This document shows positions 61,612 to 64,000 of a DNA stretch of 64,000 nt, one piece after another (within the stretch, counting starts at the first letter, position 1; each line of letters begins with the position of its first letter). The position numbers and the translations under genes were made by a program. The stretch is from contig NZ_CANLRG010000009.1 in assembly GCF_947493565.1 (NCBI RefSeq), forward strand, positions 62,001-126,000, read 5' to 3'. The DNA is from an uncultured Lutibacter sp. (GTDB taxonomy: Bacteria > Bacteroidota > Bacteroidia > Flavobacteriales > Flavobacteriaceae). The notes under the pieces were generated by a model, which did not search any database, was not told where the DNA came from, and saw nothing but the letters and a program-made list of their open reading frames with translations.

Positions 61612-64000
61612 TTATAAAATAAATTTTTCAGCTTCTTTTAAAGCGTTTTCAATTCCAGCAGGATTTTTACCACCAGCAGTAGCATAAAATGGTTGTCCAC
61701 CACCACCACCTTGAATTAGCTTACCTAGCTCTCTCACCACTAATCCTGCATTTAGCTGTTTTTCTTCCACTAAGTTTTTTGAGATAAAACAAGTTAAAAA
61801 TGCTTTCCCATCTTTTTCAGTACCAACCACTAAAAATAAATTATCAGTGGCATTTCCTAAATCAAAAGCTAAATCTTTAACATTGTTTTGGTCTAAATCT
61901 AATTTTTTTGCTAAAAAGTTTATGCCATTTATAGGTTTAACTTCTTGAATTAAATCACTTTTTAAATTTTTAGCTTTGTCTTTTAACAAAGTTTCAATTT
62001 GTTTTTTTAGAACTGTATTTTCTTCCTGTAAATCTAAAATAGCTTTAAGTGGATTTTTAGGATTTTTTAAAATATCTTTTATTTCGAAAAAAGCTCTATT
62101 ATTTTCAAAATAAAAATCTTTTGTAGCGTCACTTGTAATTGCTTCTATACGTCTAACACCTGCTGCAATTGCACTTTCTGAAGTGATTTTAAAATGCCAG
62201 ATATCACTAGTGTTTTGTACATGTGTTCCCCCACAAAGTTCTACTGATTGTCCAAATTGAATAGCACGAACTGTATCTCCATATTTTTCTCCAAATAAGG
62301 CCATTGCTCCTTTTTCTTTGGCGGTTTCCATAGGAATGTTTCTAAATTCTTTTAATGGAATTTTACTATCAATTCTTGCATTTACAAAATCTTCAACATC
62401 GCGTAATTCATCAACGGTTAGCTTTGCGAAATGAGAAAAGTCAAAGCGTAAGTTTTTTGAATGTACAGCTGATCCTTTTTGCTCTACATGTTCTCCTAAA
62501 ACTTCTCTAAGGGCCTGATGTAATAAATGGGTTGCAGAATGGTTACAAGCTGTTCTAAATCGTTGTTTTTCATCAACAGCAACTTTTAGTATTTGAGAAG
62601 TGTCTTTAGGTAAACTTTTAGCAAAATGAATGATTAGGTTGTTCTCTTTTTTAGTATCAACAATATAAATTACGTTACCATTGCTAACTTCAATATATCC
62701 TTTGTCTCCAACTTGTCCTCCACCTTCTGGATAAAAAGGAGTCATATTAAATACCAATTGGTATAAATTACCTTCTTTTTTTGAAGAAACTTTACGATAA
62801 CGAGTTATTTTTACTTTAGCTTCTAAAGTATCATACCCTATAAACTCCTCTTCAGGGTCATCATCCAAAATAACCCAATCATCTGTCTCAACAACTGCTG
62901 CCGCTCTAGATCTACTTTTTTGTTTTTCTAATTCAGTTGAGAACTCTTCTTCATTTAAAGTCATTCCTTTTTCAGAAAGAATAAGCGCTGTTAAATCAAT
63001 TGGAAAGCCGTAAGTGTCAAATAATTCAAAGACTTTTTTTCCAGAAACCTCTTTTCCATGGGTATTTTTTATAATACCATCTAATAGTACTAACCCTTGA
63101 TCTAAAGTTCTTAAAAAAGAATTTTCTTCTTCTTTTATAACGTTTGTAATTAGCTGTTTTTGAGCCTTAAGTTCAGAGAAATTTTCTCCCATTTGTTTGC
63201 TTAAGGTAGTTACTAATTTATAAATAAAAGGTTCTTTGGTATTTAAAAAAGTAAATCCATAACGAATAGCTCTTCTTAAAATTCGTCTAATAACATAACC
63301 TGCCCCGGTGTTAGAAGGTAATTGTCCGTCGGCTATGGCAAAAGCCACAGCTCTTACGTGATCAGCAATTACTCTAATTGCAATATCAATCTTTTCATTT
63401 GTACCATATTCATTGTCTGTGATTGTTTCAATTTCTCTAATTAGAGGGGTAAATACATCGGTATCGTAATTAGATTGTTTGTTTTGAAGCACCATGCATA
63501 AACGCTCAAACCCCATTCCTGTATCTACATGTTGAGCAGGTAGTTTTTCTAGAGAACCATCAGCTTTACGGTTAAATTCCATAAATACTAGATTCCAAAT
63601 TTCTACTACTTGAGGGTGATCTTGGTTTACTAAACTTTTTCCAGCTACTTTTGCTTTTTCTTCAGCAGATCTAATATCTACATGAATTTCAGAACATGGG
63701 CCACAAGGTCCTTGTGATCCCATTTCCCAAAAATTATCTTTTTTATTTCCGTTAATAATCCGATCTTCATCAATGTATTGTTTCCAAAAATCAAAAGCTT
63801 CTTGGTCGTAAGCTAAATTATCATCTTCTGCACCTTCAAAAACAGTTACATACAAACAGTCTTTGTCAATTTTATAAACTTCGGTCAATAGCTCCCAAGC
63901 CCAAGCAATAGCTTCTTTTTTAAAATAGTCTCCAAAACTCCAATTTCCAAGCATTTCAAACATTGTATGATGGTAGGTGTCTTTGCCAACTTCTTCTAAA
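61612..64000 (-). CDS. alaS: alanyl-tRNA synthetase, N-terminus beyond the window
   Basis: The frame is open to base 64000 (upstream residues [12 protein letters not shown] then [14 protein letters not shown]), so the start lies outside; about 795 residues are visible of the usual 870. Class II aminoacylation core ([29 protein letters not shown]), editing domain with [12 protein letters not shown] and CGGTHV zinc-binding residues, and C-Ala domain with [15 protein letters not shown]. It charges tRNA-Ala and edits Ser/Gly. All visible domains are intact. Confidence 0.97.
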   Translation of the reverse strand, partial: LEEVGKDTYHHTMFEMLGNWSFGDYFKKEAIAWAWELLTEVYKIDKDCLYVTVFEGAEDDNLAYDQEAFDFWKQYIDEDRIINGNKKDNFWEMGSQGPCGPCSEIHVDIRSAEEKAKVAGKSLVNQDHPQVVEIWNLVFMEFNRKADGSLEKLPAQHVDTGMGFERLCMVLQNKQSNYDTDVFTPLIREIETITDNEYGTNEKIDIAIRVIADHVRAVAFAIADGQLPSNTGAGYVIRRILRRAIRYGFTFLNTKEPFIYKLVTTLSKQMGENFSELKAQKQLITNVIKEEENSFLRTLDQGLVLLDGIIKNTHGKEVSGKKVFELFDTYGFPIDLTALILSEKGMTLNEEEFSTELEKQKSRSRAAAVVETDDWVILDDDPEEEFIGYDTLEAKVKITRYRKVSSKKEGNLYQLVFNMTPFYPEGGGQVGDKGYIEVSNGNVIYIVDTKKENNLIIHFAKSLPKDTSQILKVAVDEKQRFRTACNHSATHLLHQALREVLGEHVEQKGSAVHSKNLRFDFSHFAKLTVDELRDVEDFVNARIDSKIPLKEFRNIPMETAKEKGAMALFGEKYGDTVRAIQFGQSVELCGGTHVQNTSDIWHFKITSESAIAAGVRRIEAITSDATKDFYFENNRAFFEIKDILKNPKNPLKAILDLQEENTVLKKQIETLLKDKAKNLKSDLIQEVKPINGINFLAKKLDLDQNNVKDLAFDLGNATDNLFLVVGTEKDGKAFLTCFISKNLVEEKQLNAGLVVRELGKLIQGGGGGQPFYATAGGKNPAGIENALKEAEKFIL

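Noticed and set aside
61612-64000. alaS as a truncated gene
   Set aside because: The frame is open to the window edge, so the missing N-terminus is only due to the cut.

Overview
The window is AT-rich and reads as the chromosome of a member of the Bacteroidota, most likely a marine or sediment Flavobacteriaceae. Supporting signs are the TAnnTTTG promoter elements in front of many genes, few Shine-Dalgarno sequences, a type IX secretion plug protein, a Na+-pumping NADH dehydrogenase, a DUF3667 protein, a GSCFA protein, LytS/NarX-like kinases with TPR sensor regions, and a large type II-C Cas9 with the 46-base repeat style of this phylum. The species cannot be named from the sequence alone.

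Layout. 1-4760 (minus): Na+-NQR operon nqrABCDE and the first codons of nqrF. 4946-7793 (plus): T9SS plug protein, ApaG, DUF3667 protein. 7773-18776: housekeeping and metabolic genes (NRDE protein, pruA, a 59-residue Cys protein, rsmG, fatty acid desaturase, aminotransferase, dodecin, a DUF255 thioredoxin-like protein, MscS channel, tsaB) with two decayed genes at 13676-13989 and 17424-18102. 18886-25397 (minus): TolC-type channel, then the assembly and small-subunit half of a cytochrome c oxidase locus (DUF420, SCO, a SCO-like protein without copper ligands, subunit IV, two subunit III proteins, heme o synthase). 25576-25755: tRNA-Gly(GCC) and tRNA-Leu(TAA). 25949-33547: complete type II-C CRISPR-Cas locus (24 identical repeats, cas2, cas1, cas9, tracrRNA). 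34218-45222: nickel transporter plus a complete membrane-bound [NiFe] uptake hydrogenase locus (hyaABC, maturation protease, hypDEF on minus; hypABC on plus). 45269-53696: gpmI, an ankyrin protein, lipoproteins, a membrane-bound wHTH regulator, M48 protease, aromatic amino acid hydroxylase, rhodanese, a NarL-type response regulator. 53749-57687: two tandem TPR histidine kinases. 57961-63999: PQQ-like propeller, a small exported protein, GSCFA protein and alaS (cut by the window edge).

How the genes work together. The hydrogenase feeds electrons from H2 through its cytochrome b to quinone. Its small subunit carries all six cysteines, at the spacing of oxygen-tolerant enzymes, so it fits a respiratory chain that also has Na+-NQR and a cytochrome c oxidase. 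CRISPR array and tracrRNA are both read on the plus strand while cas9-cas1-cas2 are on minus; a hairpin terminator separates array and cas2.

The most interesting signals not named by gene annotation are regulatory. (1) TAAC-N16-CGTC promoters at three loci (33775 gene, 47601 gene, tolC); the first two also share TTGTTAATAGCT exactly 11 bases upstream. These look like ECF sigma promoters. (2) A 20-bp palindrome AATACG-N8-CGTATT sits at matching positions in front of two minus-strand genes (57961-59877 and 60077-60565), next to an orphan-like response regulator with two kinases. I did not find a convincingly new multi-gene system; the CRISPR and hydrogenase systems belong to known classes.
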